The notes beneath the pieces are model-generated. The model was not told the DNA's origin, made no database searches, and saw only the letters and a list, made by a program, of their open reading frames with translations. From Stieleria varia (GTDB taxonomy: Bacteria; Planctomycetota; Planctomycetia; Pirellulales; Pirellulaceae), in contig NZ_CP151726.1 of NCBI RefSeq assembly GCF_038443385.1, positions 6,448,001 through 6,512,000 of the forward strand: a stretch of DNA of 64,000 nucleotides, written 5' to 3'. Positions 17,904 through 26,599 of the stretch are shown in pieces. Every line of letters begins with the position of its first letter. Within the stretch, counting starts at the first letter, position 1. A program made the position numbers and the translations under genes.

Positions 17904-19475
17904 GTGAACATCGCCATGTGCGGTCGTCATTGGCTACTGCTCGTCCTGCTTGTCTGCATCGTGATTGGAGGACAAGTCTGTAGTAACCAGTGGCCAACCA
18001 CGGTTCGTGAGATTGCATCGACCGACAACGGGACGCTCTTTGCCGTCGTCATGGACGCGACGGAAAGCGTCCAAATCTGGCGTTTGGATAACGATCTGAG
18101 ATCAAAAAAGAAGATTCTCAGTTTAAATGCTCTACCGCAATCCTTGCAGACAAATGCAGATGGCACCTATGTTGCTTGGCAGTATCGCCATTCACTGATC
18201 GTCTTTGACACCCAACTACTTCGACGGACCTGTGACATATCGGTGCCCCCGATCTCGAAGTGTCGCTTCACTCAGGACGGACGGCATTTGCTGGTGGTTT
18301 ATCCAGTAGACAGTTCGACAGTTCAAGTAGCGATCCACTCCGCCAGTCGAGGAGAATTGACTCAGGGGCTTGCCGTCACTGTCAGTCCGCCTGGCAGCGC
18401 CATTCAGCAGGTCTATCTTGGCCACGATGAGTGCAGCATCCATTTCAGCAATGGCGACGTTAAAGAAGTCATATTCTCAGACGGAACGCTTGCCGAGTCG
18501 ACGGGACCAACGCGTTTCAAATCTCGCCATGGGCTGGAGCCACTGTATGTCTACGGTCAACGAAGATACCGTACCCTCGCTGACACTCGGATGCGTGACC
18601 GGTGGTCCGATGGCAACGTGATCATCTTGTCGAAGCAGACTTACTGGGCTTCCCAAGAACTTCGCGTGATCGACCCTGTCAGTCAGGAAATCCTGCATGA
18701 AACCAGTATTGGATTGAAACCGATTGTCAGAAGCCTGCTTTTCGCTTCGGTGAGTTTTGCATCGGTGCTGTGGATCTCGATTTGGATGCGCACGCGTTTC
18801 AAATCGGGATCAAGAGTCTCGCAGGTTTACGACTACGCCCAACTCTGCGTCCTTTTTTCGCTCCCTGGATTTTCCAGTTGGGGAGCCTTTGTTCCTGATC
18901 AGGTAGCGACCGCAAAGATGTGGCAACTCGCGTTGTTTCCTGCTGCAACACTCACTTGGTTGGCATACTTGCGGCTGCTGGCAGGGAAAGGTCAAGCATT
19001 TCGGCGGGGAGTGTATCTCGCGTCAGGACTCTTGCCCTGCCTGATCCCTCTCTTTGGAACTTTGTTGCTCTTGCGTGTTTCTGGGGTGCGATCACCTTTG
19101 GATGACGATGGCCCAAGCGATCATGCAGGCGGGGAAGAACCGAGTGAACCCAAGATGCTTCGATTCGGTATCGGAGACTTGTTGATCGCGACCACCGCCA
19201 TTGCGTTGTTTTTTGCATGTGGGCGAGCAACGCTTGAGGCGATACCACAAAGTACTTTTGTCTCAATAATACTGTTGTTACCGCTCGTGTTGAGTTTGTC
19301 CGATCGTTTCTCAGTACTGACGTTGCTTGTTCTCTGCCCTATCATCTTGTGGATCTCGTGTTCGCCTTCATTTGTTTACAAATGGCCACTCGTCTACATG
19401 TTGATGGTAGTAGCTTGCTTCTCGCTTGGGGCCTTTCGTGGATATGCGGCGCGGCTGGTTGTTGGACAGCTCTGA
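17904..19475 (+). CDS. Membrane protein with N-terminal WD40-like sensor half, unknown function
   Basis: A 523-residue protein not assigned to a family. Residues 8-25 form a signal anchor. Residues 30-265 read like propeller blades (TTVREIASTDNGTLFAV, ALPQSLQTNADGTYVAW, ISKCRFTQDGRHLLVVY), which would face the periplasm. From about 270 onward there are roughly eight hydrophobic segments. The segment FGIGDLLIATTAIALFFACG near 425 matches a short membrane motif often seen in planctomycete proteins of unknown role. A linker of Asp/Gly/Glu (390-415) splits the membrane half. It is probably monocistronic and convergent with the next gene. Confidence 0.6.
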   Translation: MNIAMCGRHWLLLVLLVCIVIGGQVCSNQWPTTVREIASTDNGTLFAVVMDATESVQIWRLDNDLRSKKKILSLNALPQSLQTNADGTYVAWQYRHSLIVFDTQLLRRTCDISVPPISKCRFTQDGRHLLVVYPVDSSTVQVAIHSASRGELTQGLAVTVSPPGSAIQQVYLGHDECSIHFSNGDVKEVIFSDGTLAESTGPTRFKSRHGLEPLYVYGQRRYRTLADTRMRDRWSDGNVIILSKQTYWASQELRVIDPVSQEILHETSIGLKPIVRSLLFASVSFASVLWISIWMRTRFKSGSRVSQVYDYAQLCVLFSLPGFSSWGAFVPDQVATAKMWQLALFPAATLTWLAYLRLLAGKGQAFRRGVYLASGLLPCLIPLFGTLLLLRVSGVRSPLDDDGPSDHAGGEEPSEPKMLRFGIGDLLIATTAIALFFACGRATLEAIPQSTFVSIILLLPLVLSLSDRFSVLTLLVLCPIILWISCSPSFVYKWPLVYMLMVVACFSLGAFRGYAARLVVGQL

Positions 19476-19502
19476 GTATACCTACCGAGGTGAATCTCCT
19501 GG

Positions 19503-20390
19503 TCAGGTCTCCTCCGTCGCGGACACTTCTGCATCTCGAGAATGTCCGGCGGCCGGAGTCTCTGATGGGGCTGTCGCTGTCATCAGATCGAGCCCCAATT
19601 CCGCTAGCTTGGATGCATGAGCCGTCCAGTCGACGACGTGGGGTGAACTAATAGGATTTTCGTCGGGGAAGATTCCGAGCGAAAGTTTTCGGACTCGGTC
19701 ATGCCGCAGTTGAGCGTTCACCAGTGGCATGTCCGACTCGCCTCGTTGCGTCTTTTCCGACTCTTGCGTCTCCCAAAGACAGGCGATGCGGTGCAGTGCG
19801 ACCACTCGAAACCAATGCCAAGGCGACTCCACACGGACTTTGGTTGTGCACCATTGCCAGTCGGAAAATCGCTGCAACTCTTCAGGCAGAATCAAAAAGC
19901 AGCGGATGCATTTTTTGCGGACGACCTGCCGATCCTCACAGGTCATCGCAAATAGCCATGTCCTACGTTCAAACGGCGTGATGGCCATCAATCCAGCGAT
20001 ATGCCCCGCTGCATCGTTGAGCACCTCAAATCCCAAGGTGCCTTCTGTTTTCAGGATCGGATCATGGAGTGTCGTGCCGTCGGCCAAAACCTTCATCTGA
20101 TCGCGCGCGGCGGGATTGTCGTACAGCGACTCCAGCGTGGTTTTCGGTGCGATGTTTCGAAACACCAATGTCAGCGCGTCTTCATCGGCGATGGGACAAA
20201 GCCGATGCATTTGAAAGATCACATCGTCTGTATCACCGCTCTTCAATCGCTGTAGGGCATTGAGCCGCTTGCGGAACAACAGAAACCAGCTCGCAGCAAA
20301 CCCGGCAAGAAACCCGAGCATCTTTCCCAAGAGTTCGGGCAACAATCGAGACCACTCCAGGGTCGAAAGCCATTCCAGTATTGCCTGCAT
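19503..20390 (-). CDS. Hypothetical protein with N-terminal membrane anchor
   Basis: A 295-residue protein with one hydrophobic helix near the N-terminus (LLGKMLGFLAGFAASWFLLF, about 20-39). Basic residues follow (RKRLNALQRLK), so the soluble part is probably cytoplasmic. The body has no motif I recognise. It contains scattered Trp and Cys residues (WLFAMTCED, CIRCFLILPEE), but the cysteines do not form a clear metal site. It is convergent with the upstream membrane protein and has a hairpin repeat upstream. The function is unknown. Confidence 0.55.
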   Translation of the reverse strand: MQAILEWLSTLEWSRLLPELLGKMLGFLAGFAASWFLLFRKRLNALQRLKSGDTDDVIFQMHRLCPIADEDALTLVFRNIAPKTTLESLYDNPAARDQMKVLADGTTLHDPILKTEGTLGFEVLNDAAGHIAGLMAITPFERRTWLFAMTCEDRQVVRKKCIRCFLILPEELQRFSDWQWCTTKVRVESPWHWFRVVALHRIACLWETQESEKTQRGESDMPLVNAQLRHDRVRKLSLGIFPDENPISSPHVVDWTAHASKLAELGLDLMTATAPSETPAAGHSRDAEVSATEET

Positions 20391-20482
20391 GATGTGGGCC
20401 GAAATCGTGGGAGAAGAAGGTTACGGCCGTAATGTAAAGAGAATCGCCACCACTCGCTACACTGTCGATACCGTTACGTGGG

Positions 20483-20531
20483 GCAGGTATGCAACCTGCC
20501 GCCTGCAACATTGGCAGGTTGCAAACCTGCA
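20483..20531. repeat. Hairpin repeat GCAGGT..GCAACCTGCC
   Basis: An imperfect palindrome: GCAGGTATGCAACCTGCC (20483-20500) is mirrored by GGCAGGTTGCAAACCTGC. Self-complementary sub-arms inside each half allow a cloverleaf-like fold. It lies between the start of the 19503-20390 gene and the end of the DUF1080 gene, and may terminate the latter. Confidence 0.65.
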
Positions 20532-20553
20532 GCACTTTCACTCTGACGTCTTA

Positions 20554-22008
20554 TCAGTACGGCAGTTCTCTCAAGTACAAATTCTTGAAGAAGAGTTCGC
20601 TGCCGTGATGTTGCAACTCGATCTGGTCGCTACGGAACACCGGCGTCAGACCGGACTTGTCCCAATAGTTTTCCAGCGTCACACGATCAACGATCTGTTT
20701 TCCGTTGAGCCAGATACTGACTTTCTCTCCGACCATCCGAATGAAAAACGTGTTCCATTGACCGGGCGGGTTGTCGGCCAATATCGTGGGTGAATTCCGT
20801 GATCGCTTGTTGTTCCACAAACCGCCCGAACCGAGATTGCGTCCGTTCTTGTACGCCGCGACCCACTGCTGTGGCGTCTCGGGCAAGCTTTCGCCGTTCT
20901 TGACTCGCGCATCCCAGGGGTCCCAGATTTGAACTTGCGGGGTGCCACGCAAGTAGATCCCGGAGTCGGCACCTGGCGGTATTTTCCAGTCGACGTAGAA
21001 CTCAAAGTCGCCGTAGTCACGCTCCGTACAGAGACTTTGTCCCTTGCCATCATAGGTCAGCAAGCCATCCACGACGGACCAGTGTTCGCGCATCTGCTCA
21101 TCCGCCTTGGCTTGCGCTTGCTGCAGTGCCTCACCTGTTAGCGCCCGACGTTCGTTCGCATTCTTGTGCGCAAGTCCTTTCCAGCCGGTCAGATCAGCAC
21201 CGTTGAACAGAGCTTTGAAACCGGGCGGCGGCGTATTGTCCGTTGCGTTCTTGATCAGTGGCTTGGCTTTGGACAAATCCGCTAGTTTTAACTCGCGAAA
21301 CTCGACGCGATCACTGTGTCCGGCAAAACACAGATGACCACTGGTATTCTTCATTCCGGGATGCTTTCCCCCATCCACTGGCGTTGTGTTTTCCAGGAAT
21401 GCATCGACGATGACGGCTCCGTTGAGAATCACCATCACGTGGTCGTCGACTGCGATGATCGTCTCGGTATTCCACTGTCCGACGGGTTTCAGGTATCCCG
21501 TTTTTGCCGGGACGATTCCGTAAATGGATCCATGATACTGCCACGGTTTCAGCCAACTGAGCCTGCGTGTTTGACCGTTCTCCATTTTGGCATCGCCCTG
21601 ATAGCGGGTGCCGTCGTGGTCCAAGATCTGAATCTCCATCCCGTCTGTCGCCGCATGGCCGCCTTGAGGGACTCGGATTCCGATTCCATTGTTGCCGCTT
21701 TCCTCCAACTTGAACTCGAACTGAAAAGCAAAGTCGGAGTACTGTTTCTCAGAGAACAGCGTCTTGCCGCCTTTCTTGCATACCAGCGTTCCGTTTTCGA
21801 CCGTGTATCCCTCGGTATCGCCGATCCAACCGCTCAAGTCTTGTCCGTTAAAAAGACTGGTCCAGGTGTGTTCGTTCTGCAAAATGGCGAGTGGACGTTC
21901 CGCCGCGACGAGGTTCGGGTCGGTGGGTTGGTTTTGAGCGGACACATTGGTCGCGAAGACGACCATGAGGACGATGAAGCGTAAGCAATGACTGGTCAAT
22001 GGTTTCAT
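20554..22008 (-). CDS. Secreted protein with two DUF1080 (3-keto-disaccharide hydrolase) domains
   Basis: A 484-residue exported protein. After a signal peptide (to about 24) there are two repeats of the DUF1080 lectin-like fold. Each begins with the same motif (LFNGQDLSGW at about 50; LFNGADLTGW at about 260). Each continues with a strand pair around DFAFQFEFKLEESGNNGIG or DFEFYVDWKIPPGADSGIY. DUF1080 proteins include hydrolases of 3-keto-glycosides, so a role in sugar processing is likely. It follows a sulfatase stop by 2 bases and is probably co-translated. A GGAG site precedes the ATG at 22008; a TTG two codons upstream overlaps the sulfatase stop. The pair may act on one sulfated sugar. 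Confidence 0.85.
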   Translation of the reverse strand: MKPLTSHCLRFIVLMVVFATNVSAQNQPTDPNLVAAERPLAILQNEHTWTSLFNGQDLSGWIGDTEGYTVENGTLVCKKGGKTLFSEKQYSDFAFQFEFKLEESGNNGIGIRVPQGGHAATDGMEIQILDHDGTRYQGDAKMENGQTRRLSWLKPWQYHGSIYGIVPAKTGYLKPVGQWNTETIIAVDDHVMVILNGAVIVDAFLENTTPVDGGKHPGMKNTSGHLCFAGHSDRVEFRELKLADLSKAKPLIKNATDNTPPPGFKALFNGADLTGWKGLAHKNANERRALTGEALQQAQAKADEQMREHWSVVDGLLTYDGKGQSLCTERDYGDFEFYVDWKIPPGADSGIYLRGTPQVQIWDPWDARVKNGESLPETPQQWVAAYKNGRNLGSGGLWNNKRSRNSPTILADNPPGQWNTFFIRMVGEKVSIWLNGKQIVDRVTLENYWDKSGLTPVFRSDQIELQHHGSELFFKNLYLRELPY

Positions 22009-22010
22009 GT

Positions 22011-23399
22011 TCAATCTCCGTGATATTCGCGATGCAGTTTCTCAGCAGTGGTTTTTAAACGTTCCAGGATGTCGGGTTTCGTACCGACAAGTTCAACGTT
22101 TTCGTTGGGGTCGGAGGCGAGATCAAAGACATGCTCGGTACCGTCCGGCTCGTGCACGTATTTCCAATCCCCCTCGCGTAGAGCGGACCAGTTTCCGCGT
22201 CCCAATTCGCTGTGACGCCCGGTTTCCCAGAAAAGTGTTCGTGATGCGATCGACTTTCCCTCCAGCAGGTGATCCGTCAAATCAATCCCATCTTGAATTT
22301 CACTCGGCGGGGTCGCTTTGGCGATTCGGCACAACGTCGGCGAAAGATCCAAGCTCGAGGTGACTTGATCGCTGGTGCTGCCGGCTTTAATCTTCCCCGG
22401 CCATCGCATCAGGCACGGAACCTTCAAGCCGCCGTCGAACAAAGTGGCTTTCTGACCACGCAGCGGATCATTGTTGCCACCGTATGTCGGGTCGCCTCCA
22501 TGATCGGTCAAAAAGATCACGAGGGTGTCGCGATCCAACCCGGTCTGCTCCAGCGTCTGTAGGACTTTGCCCACACCGTCATCCAACGAAACCACCATCG
22601 CGGCAAACTCGCGTCGAATCTTATCGGTGATCGGACCGGTGCGTTTCAAATCCGCCGCTTGTGGTTGCATGAGATTGACGGTTTCCTGATCCGCAGGGCT
22701 CCAGCCTTTGCCGAAATGCGGCGCGTTGTAGGCGAGGTACAGAAAGAATGGCTCTGTTTCGGCTGAGCGAGCTTTCAAGTAATCGACCGCTGAGTCCGTG
22801 ATCAGTTCCGTTGCATAGCCGACTTGGGAGACATGCTGCGTGCCCTGATACCAATCCGGAATGATTCCGTACGTCATCGTGAAATAGTCGATGCAACCAC
22901 CTGTGTGGCCCGTGAAATGATTGAACCCATGATGAACGGGCAGGTACCGAGGATCACCGTGCCCTAAATGCCACTTGCCGATCAGTGCCGTGTCGTATCC
23001 GACATCACTGAGCGACGCGGCAATGGTTCGTTCGTCGTCGTGTAGTCCTCGCGATTTGTCTTTCTCGCTCATGAACATCAACGCCCCCAGCAGCCCATCG
23101 GCGGAGCGTGATGGATTCTTGCCCGTCATTAATCCGAATCGAGACGGCGTGCAGATCGACGATGCAGAATACCACTGCGTCATCTTGATCCCGTCGCGAG
23201 CGATGGAATCGATGTTGGGAGTCGGAATCTCGCTCCCGTAGCACCCCACATCGCCCACGCCCTGATCGTCGGTAAAGATCAGCAGGATATTGGGGCGCGA
23301 ATCATCTGGGCTATTCGCGTCTTCTGCGGTGGACGCGGAGGCGTGGGAAAAGACGCACCAAAGCAGTGCGGTGACCAGGATCACTTTGGGCATGGACAT
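22011..23399 (-). CDS. Secreted sulfatase (CTPSR type)
   Basis: A 462-residue sulfatase with a signal peptide (to about 25) and the formylglycine motif C83-T-P-S-R87. The metal ligands fit FTDDQG near 42-47. GKWHLG and FLTDHGGDP are typical motifs of family S1 sulfatases. It should remove sulfate from polysaccharide or glycan fragments in the periplasm. It forms a two-gene operon with the DUF1080 gene behind it. Two adjacent ATG codons (23399 and 23393) are possible starts, with no effect on the mature protein. Confidence 0.92.
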   Translation of the reverse strand: MSMPKVILVTALLWCVFSHASASTAEDANSPDDSRPNILLIFTDDQGVGDVGCYGSEIPTPNIDSIARDGIKMTQWYSASSICTPSRFGLMTGKNPSRSADGLLGALMFMSEKDKSRGLHDDERTIAASLSDVGYDTALIGKWHLGHGDPRYLPVHHGFNHFTGHTGGCIDYFTMTYGIIPDWYQGTQHVSQVGYATELITDSAVDYLKARSAETEPFFLYLAYNAPHFGKGWSPADQETVNLMQPQAADLKRTGPITDKIRREFAAMVVSLDDGVGKVLQTLEQTGLDRDTLVIFLTDHGGDPTYGGNNDPLRGQKATLFDGGLKVPCLMRWPGKIKAGSTSDQVTSSLDLSPTLCRIAKATPPSEIQDGIDLTDHLLEGKSIASRTLFWETGRHSELGRGNWSALREGDWKYVHEPDGTEHVFDLASDPNENVELVGTKPDILERLKTTAEKLHREYHGD

Positions 23400-23499
23400 G
23401 AGGCGGGTGCCGCGTCGGTGGGAGAGACAGGATTTGAGCGGTGCCCAAATTCTACTCGCTCCAACGGTGCCGTGCTCGCGACCGCCGTCGAATTCGGCA

Positions 23500-23736
23500 T
23501 CACTGCGTCAGCGGGTCTCGGTCGATCGTGGCATCGACATCCTCTGCTGCTTCGTCAACCTCTTGTGTCGCAGAATTGATCGCGTCCTTAGACTTCTCCA
23601 CCAAAGCCGACGTGTCGTCTTTCACTTTGTCTGTGTCCACCCGGATCGTAGGATCTCCATCTGGAGAACTGAATTGAATCCAGCCGATCACAACTGCGAT
23701 CAACACCAACACTACTATCAGTAGAACAGCACGCAT
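23500..23736 (-). CDS. Small membrane-anchored acidic protein
   Basis: A 78-residue protein with one N-terminal helix (AVLLIVVLVLIAVVIGWIQF), then an acidic, Ser/Thr/Asp-rich tail that could form an extended helix (KVKDDTSALVEKSKDAINSA). The start at 23736 is chosen because it places the helix at the N-terminus, and a CGGAG site precedes it. A longer frame from 23925 would add 63 residues without features. The layout resembles small YtxH-like or apolipophorin-like membrane proteins, but no family can be claimed. It is divergent from the transporter at 23941. Confidence 0.55.
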   Translation of the reverse strand: MRAVLLIVVLVLIAVVIGWIQFSSPDGDPTIRVDTDKVKDDTSALVEKSKDAINSATQEVDEAAEDVDATIDRDPLTQ

Positions 23737-23940
23737 GGTTCCGACTCCGGGTTCGGGAAAGGGGGGGGCAGAGGAGGCGACAGTTTCATCGACCCTCGCG
23801 CTGCCGTCGACAAATGCAACTGTTGCGCCATTTCCCAAGACACGGCACAGGGTTTGCGATCCACAGCAACTGCGATCCGCGTAGACCAAGCCGCATTTCG
23901 TCCACGCGTTCCATTGACCATCCAATCAACGAACCATTGA

Positions 23941-25905
23941 ATGCCCCGTACCAAGGCCGATCTTGCGACATTGACAGCAGTCGCCCAATTGCTCGCCGTC
24001 GTCCTGATCGTCGCTGCCCTTTTCTTCGCTCGCGACGTGTTCATCCCCCTCGCTTTGGGACTACTGCTCTCGTTTTTGCTGAGCCCGATCGTCAATCGAC
24101 TGCAGAATCATGGAATCCCCAACGTGATGGCGGTGGTTGCGACAGCCGCGTTGGCCTTCGTGCTATTAGCCGGAGTGTTCACAATGATTGGCAGGGAATT
24201 GACCACGCTGGTCGGTGACCTGCCCAGGCACAAGCAAGAACTAGTCACAAAAGCCCGCGGGCTGGCAGGCATGACATCAGGTGTCGGGGGCAAGCTCGGC
24301 GAATTGGCGTCGGAGGTGACCGAGGCGATGGAAACCGAAACGGACTCCGCCGACTCCGAGACGAGCGAGCCGACGATTCTGCAAGAGTGGACGGACCGGC
24401 TGTTGCCTGAAACCACTCAAGCGGACAGCAGCGTCAACGACGGCAGATCGACGAAGACGCCGCTCTATGTCAAACAGGTGCAGGACGACCTGCCCTTGGC
24501 AAACTGGGCCACCACGGCTGGAACCGTCCTTGGGCCGCTCGCCACGGCAGGTTTGGTGACCGTGTTCGCTCTTTTCATGTTGATCCACCGAGAGGATCTG
24601 CGGGATCGTATCATCGCGGTCATCAGCAACGGCAACTACGTCACGACCACGGAAGCGCTCGATGAGGCCGCCAATCGAATCAGCCGCTACTTGATAGCTC
24701 AATCGATCATCAATACGAGTTACGGCATCGTTCTCTCGATCGGACTGGCGGTGATCGGAGCCACACTGACCGAATCCGGGACGTTTCCCAACGTGGTGTT
24801 GTGGGGAGTTCTCGCAGCCTGTCTGCGTTTCGTTCCGTATCTCGGTCCCACTGCGGCGGCTGTCTTTCCTGCTGCCATGGCATTGTCTGTCTTCCCAGGC
24901 TACAGCGTCTTTATCGCGGTGGTGGTTCTCATCACGTTCATGGAACTGATCAGCAACAACGTGCTTGAGCCCTGGTTGTACGGTAGCAGCACTGGAATCT
25001 CCGCCGTCGCCGTCATCGTGGCTGCGGTCTTTTGGGCATGGCTATGGGGGCCGGTTGGGCTTCTGCTCTCGACGCCACTGACCGTCTGCCTTGTGGTACT
25101 GGGGCACTATGTGCCACGGTTCAGGGTGATTGCGATCTTGCTCGGCGAAGAATTAGAGATCAAGACATCGATGCGATTCTATCAGCGTCTGCTAGCCGGC
25201 GATGAACGCCGCGCCCGAGAAATTCTGAAAGAGCACGCCAACGACCATGGTTTTGCCAAGACATGTGATCGAGTCCTGATCCCTGTCCTGAAGCGAATTC
25301 GTGTGGACCACGAGTCAGAACATCTCGATGAATCAGACACCCATCGGCTTTTTGCAATGGTCGGTGGCTTGATTGACGAGTTGAATCCTGACAAGCAACC
25401 CGACCAGCAATCCGATGCGTCACCCGAAACGCTACCTTCAGACGACGCGATCGATGCCAGGCCGACGGTCATCGGTTGCACTTCACATCATTTCAGCGAA
25501 ACGATGGTGTTGAACATGTTGCGGATCGGTGGACAAGGCAATTTTCGTATCTCCGCGATCAGCGACGAGACATTACCTCAATCCATCGTGCAACATATTG
25601 CCGACAGCAATCCACCCGTGGTCGTGATTGTGGTCCTGCCCAAAGGAGGATTCGCACAAGCGAGGTATCTTTGTCAATCCATTCGCGACGGTGGTTATGC
25701 AGGTGAAATCGTCGTCGCCTGCATGGGGAGGTTCAAGAGATTTGACAGTCTGTTTGTCAAGTTCCGAAAACGGGGTGCGACTTGCATGACGACATCCTAC
25801 GTGCAAACCAAATCAAAGATCGAATCTTTGCTCGCTCGCTCGCCAAGCCATCCTGACCAACTGGCATCATCTGATTTACAGTCTAGTGCTGCGATCGTGA
25901 ATTGA
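23941..25905 (+). CDS. AI-2E/PerM-type transporter with extra C-terminal B12-binding-like region
   Basis: A 654-residue membrane protein. Residues 10-400 match the AI-2E/PerM exporter family, with about eight helices and a long loop (100-190). Family motifs include PLALGLLLSFLLSPIV, VPYLGPTAAA and GPVGLLLSTPLTV. The last 250 residues are unusual. One helical part (RFYQRLLAGDERRAREIL) is followed by a linker and then a Rossmann-like block (PVVVIVVLPKGGFAQARYLC and an RFKRFDSLFVKFRKRGAT segment). This arrangement resembles the helical plus flavodoxin-like B12-binding pair of MerR/PpaA-type sensors, but no DxHxxG motif is visible, so cobalamin binding is doubtful. A CheY-like gene follows 168 bp downstream. 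Confidence 0.8.
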   Translation: MPRTKADLATLTAVAQLLAVVLIVAALFFARDVFIPLALGLLLSFLLSPIVNRLQNHGIPNVMAVVATAALAFVLLAGVFTMIGRELTTLVGDLPRHKQELVTKARGLAGMTSGVGGKLGELASEVTEAMETETDSADSETSEPTILQEWTDRLLPETTQADSSVNDGRSTKTPLYVKQVQDDLPLANWATTAGTVLGPLATAGLVTVFALFMLIHREDLRDRIIAVISNGNYVTTTEALDEAANRISRYLIAQSIINTSYGIVLSIGLAVIGATLTESGTFPNVVLWGVLAACLRFVPYLGPTAAAVFPAAMALSVFPGYSVFIAVVVLITFMELISNNVLEPWLYGSSTGISAVAVIVAAVFWAWLWGPVGLLLSTPLTVCLVVLGHYVPRFRVIAILLGEELEIKTSMRFYQRLLAGDERRAREILKEHANDHGFAKTCDRVLIPVLKRIRVDHESEHLDESDTHRLFAMVGGLIDELNPDKQPDQQSDASPETLPSDDAIDARPTVIGCTSHHFSETMVLNMLRIGGQGNFRISAISDETLPQSIVQHIADSNPPVVVIVVLPKGGFAQARYLCQSIRDGGYAGEIVVACMGRFKRFDSLFVKFRKRGATCMTTSYVQTKSKIESLLARSPSHPDQLASSDLQSSAAIVN

Positions 25906-25910
25906 CCTTG

Positions 25911-25994
25911 ACTGGAGACGATACAAATACCAGCACGAATCGCAAGCAAGTGAATAAAACACCGCGAATCACTCGCTTGCGCTTCGTGCAGGTG
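25911..25994. repeat. Palindromic repeat R4, full copy
   Basis: It starts TGGAGACGATACAAATACCA and contains inverted arms CAGCACGAATCGCAAGCAAG / CTTGCGCTTCGTGCAGG separated by AATAAAACACCGCG. The 5' half recurs at 46853-46905 with few changes. It may terminate the transporter gene. Confidence 0.7.
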
Positions 25995-26072
25995 TCAAAG
26001 CTCAACTCGCGATTGTGACACTAGCCAGACTGCGTACAGTTTTCCTCATCGGCATTTCCCAAGGACGATTCC

Positions 26073-26474
26073 ATGACCACCACCATCTTGGTCGTTGATG
26101 ACCATGACGACATTCGCGATTTGATCACGCAGAAATTGCAACGTAATGGCTTCACCGTCGTGACGGCCAAGAATGGCCTCGAAGCTGTGCTGGTGACCGC
26201 ACAAGCCGCTCCGGCGTTGATCCTGATGGATATCAACATGCCTGAACTCGACGGGCTAGCGGCAACCGCCCAGATTCGAACTGAGAATCCAGCAAAACGA
26301 ACTCCCGTGATCGCCTTGACCGCGTACGCGATGGATGACGATGAAACCCGATCGCTGGCCGCAGGGTGCGATGCATTTCATCGAAAACCGGTGGATTTTG
26401 ATCTGCTGTTGGATCAGATCAGCACGCTGATCGCGCAAACGTCCTCTGATGACGGAACGTTGCCGTCCACGTAG
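26073..26474 (+). CDS. CheY-like single-domain response regulator
   Basis: A 133-residue receiver domain. The acidic pocket (VVDDHDD), the phospho-acceptor D53 (LILMDINMPELDG), the Thr of strand 4 (IALTAYA) and the strand 5 Lys (FHRKPVDF) are all present. There is no output domain, so it must act by protein contact or as a phosphate intermediate. It lies 168 bp behind the AI-2E-type transporter, across the R4 repeat, so co-transcription is uncertain. No cognate kinase is adjacent; the nearest, at 7530-11198, already has its own receivers. Confidence 0.9.
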   Translation: MTTTILVVDDHDDIRDLITQKLQRNGFTVVTAKNGLEAVLVTAQAAPALILMDINMPELDGLAATAQIRTENPAKRTPVIALTAYAMDDDETRSLAAGCDAFHRKPVDFDLLLDQISTLIAQTSSDDGTLPST

Positions 26475-26500
26475 CCTGCTAATCACCTGATCGATCATCA

Positions 26501-26556
26501 CGTAATGGATTTCGCAGAAATCCCGTGAGTCAGGAATTCTGGCGAATCCCATTACG
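26501..26556. repeat. Palindromic intergenic repeat R5, copy 2
   Basis: Arms CGTAATGGATTTCGCAGAAA and, from the other strand, CGTAATGGGATTCGCCAGAA. It lies between the convergent regulator and secreted-protein genes, the same setting as copy 1 at 3570-3624. Confidence 0.8.
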
Positions 26557-26599
26557 AAGTGCATCGTTAAAGTTTTCTTCGCAAATTTCGCAATCGGCT

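Noticed and set aside
25500-25820. True cobalamin-binding site in the transporter C-terminus
   Set aside because: The expected DxHxxG loop is not visible, so only a fold resemblance is reported.
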